From contig CATPCN010000761.1 of the NCBI GenBank assembly GCA_955652855.1, forward strand, positions 1-6,326: 6,326 nucleotides of DNA, written 5' to 3'. The DNA is from an uncultured Chthoniobacterales bacterium. Lineage in GTDB: Bacteria > Verrucomicrobiota > Verrucomicrobiae > Chthoniobacterales > UBA10450. Shown piece by piece: positions 6,044 through 6,326 of the stretch (its first letter is position 1; every line of letters starts with the position of its first letter). The notes beneath the pieces were generated by a model. That model worked only from the letters and a program-made list of their open reading frames with translations. It did not search any database and had not been told where the DNA came from. A program made the position numbers and the translations under genes.

Positions 6044-6326
6044 TGCGCGCCGTGCAGTGCGCTCTCGGAGATTCGAATTTGGAGCCGCGTCTTTTCGCCA
6101 GGGGAAGCAGTAATTGCTGGTTCTGAGCTTGATGGCACAGTCGGAGCGCTCCTCGCGTTTAGTGGCGCGATTGCGCGCCGGAAATCTGTTTCGCGATCCG
6201 ACGGCACCTCGACAAACACGCTCAGCGTATTTTCCTCGAGCAATCCTTTCGTGCCCGAACCGCCGCACTGCTCGGCCGCCGCGATCACTTTGTTCACCAC
6301 ACTTTCGCGTTGTCCCGCTTGCGCAG
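6040..6326 (-). CDS. C-terminal end of an unrecognised protein (5' end beyond the window)
   Basis: An open frame enters from the right window edge and stops at TGA 6042-6040; 94 residues are visible. I do not recognise the family. The visible part starts with a helix-like stretch (RESVVNKVIAAAEQCGG), then a strand-like TLSVFVEVP followed by SDRETDFRRAIAPL, a Ser/Pro/Ala-rich linker (about 59-76), and a final strand-like RLQIRISE. The amino-acid make-up (acidic residues, alternating hydrophobic strands) is that of a real protein, unlike the Arg-rich competing frame over the same bases. The stop overlaps the nucleosidase start (ATGA), so the two are probably co-translated. No membrane segment is visible in this part. 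GTG codons at 6300 and 6297 are possible internal starts, but the frame stays open to the edge, so a longer gene is more likely. Confidence 0.7.
   Translation of the reverse strand, partial: AQAGQRESVVNKVIAAAEQCGGSGTKGLLEENTLSVFVEVPSDRETDFRRAIAPLNARSAPTVPSSSEPAITASPGEKTRLQIRISESALHGAQ

Noticed and set aside
6044..6268. Upstream extension of the nucleosidase frame (75 extra residues)
   Set aside because: The extra part is Arg-rich and overlaps the coding tail of the upstream gene; the superfamily's first beta strand starts at the ATG at 6043.

Overview
The window is a compact bacterial chromosome segment that looks like ordinary core and accessory metabolism. I see no phage, plasmid, transposase, CRISPR or RNA gene. 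GC content is moderately high and fairly even throughout. Gene spacing is extremely tight: three same-strand 1-4 base overlaps, one head-to-head start overlap and one 6-base convergent gap. The yidC-khpB pair, Shine-Dalgarno-poor starts and a GC-rich hairpin repeat would fit a Verrucomicrobiota-like soil bacterium. That assignment is an inference from memory, not proven here; the absence of a RAYT transposase or rRNA leaves the phylum open.

Layout, left to right. (1) 2-1717 (+) is yidC, the inner-membrane insertase, missing only its first few codons. It overlaps khpB/jag (1717-2187, +), an RNA-binding KH-R3H protein; this is the classic end of the rpmH-rnpA-yidD-yidC-jag cluster. (2) 2201-2262 holds two facing copies of a 24-base REP-like palindrome between two convergent genes. 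The right copy supplies the stop codon of the next gene. (3) 4422-2258 (-) is a two-gene operon: an MECR/ETR-like enoyl thioester reductase overlapping, by GTGA, an FAD amine oxidase of the sarcosine oxidase/amadoriase type. (4) 4421-5335 (+) is a cation diffusion facilitator whose start codon shares a CATG with the reductase on the other strand. (5) 6326-5342 (-) is the C-terminal end of an unrecognised gene, coupled through ATGA to a purine-nucleosidase-like phosphorylase-superfamily protein, which ends 6 bases from the CDF gene.

How the genes work together: YidC and KhpB are a recurring pair linking membrane-protein insertion with RNA binding. The reductase and amine oxidase are almost certainly co-expressed, but a shared pathway cannot be read from sequence. 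The CDF exporter and nucleosidase appear to be independent neighbours.

I do not find a clear undescribed system. The points most worth checking are the REP-like pair with compensated stem changes and a host-gene stop codon, the His-to-Arg substitution at the expected TM5 metal site of the CDF protein, the Lys in place of an active-site Arg in the amine oxidase, and the CATG head-to-head start arrangement.
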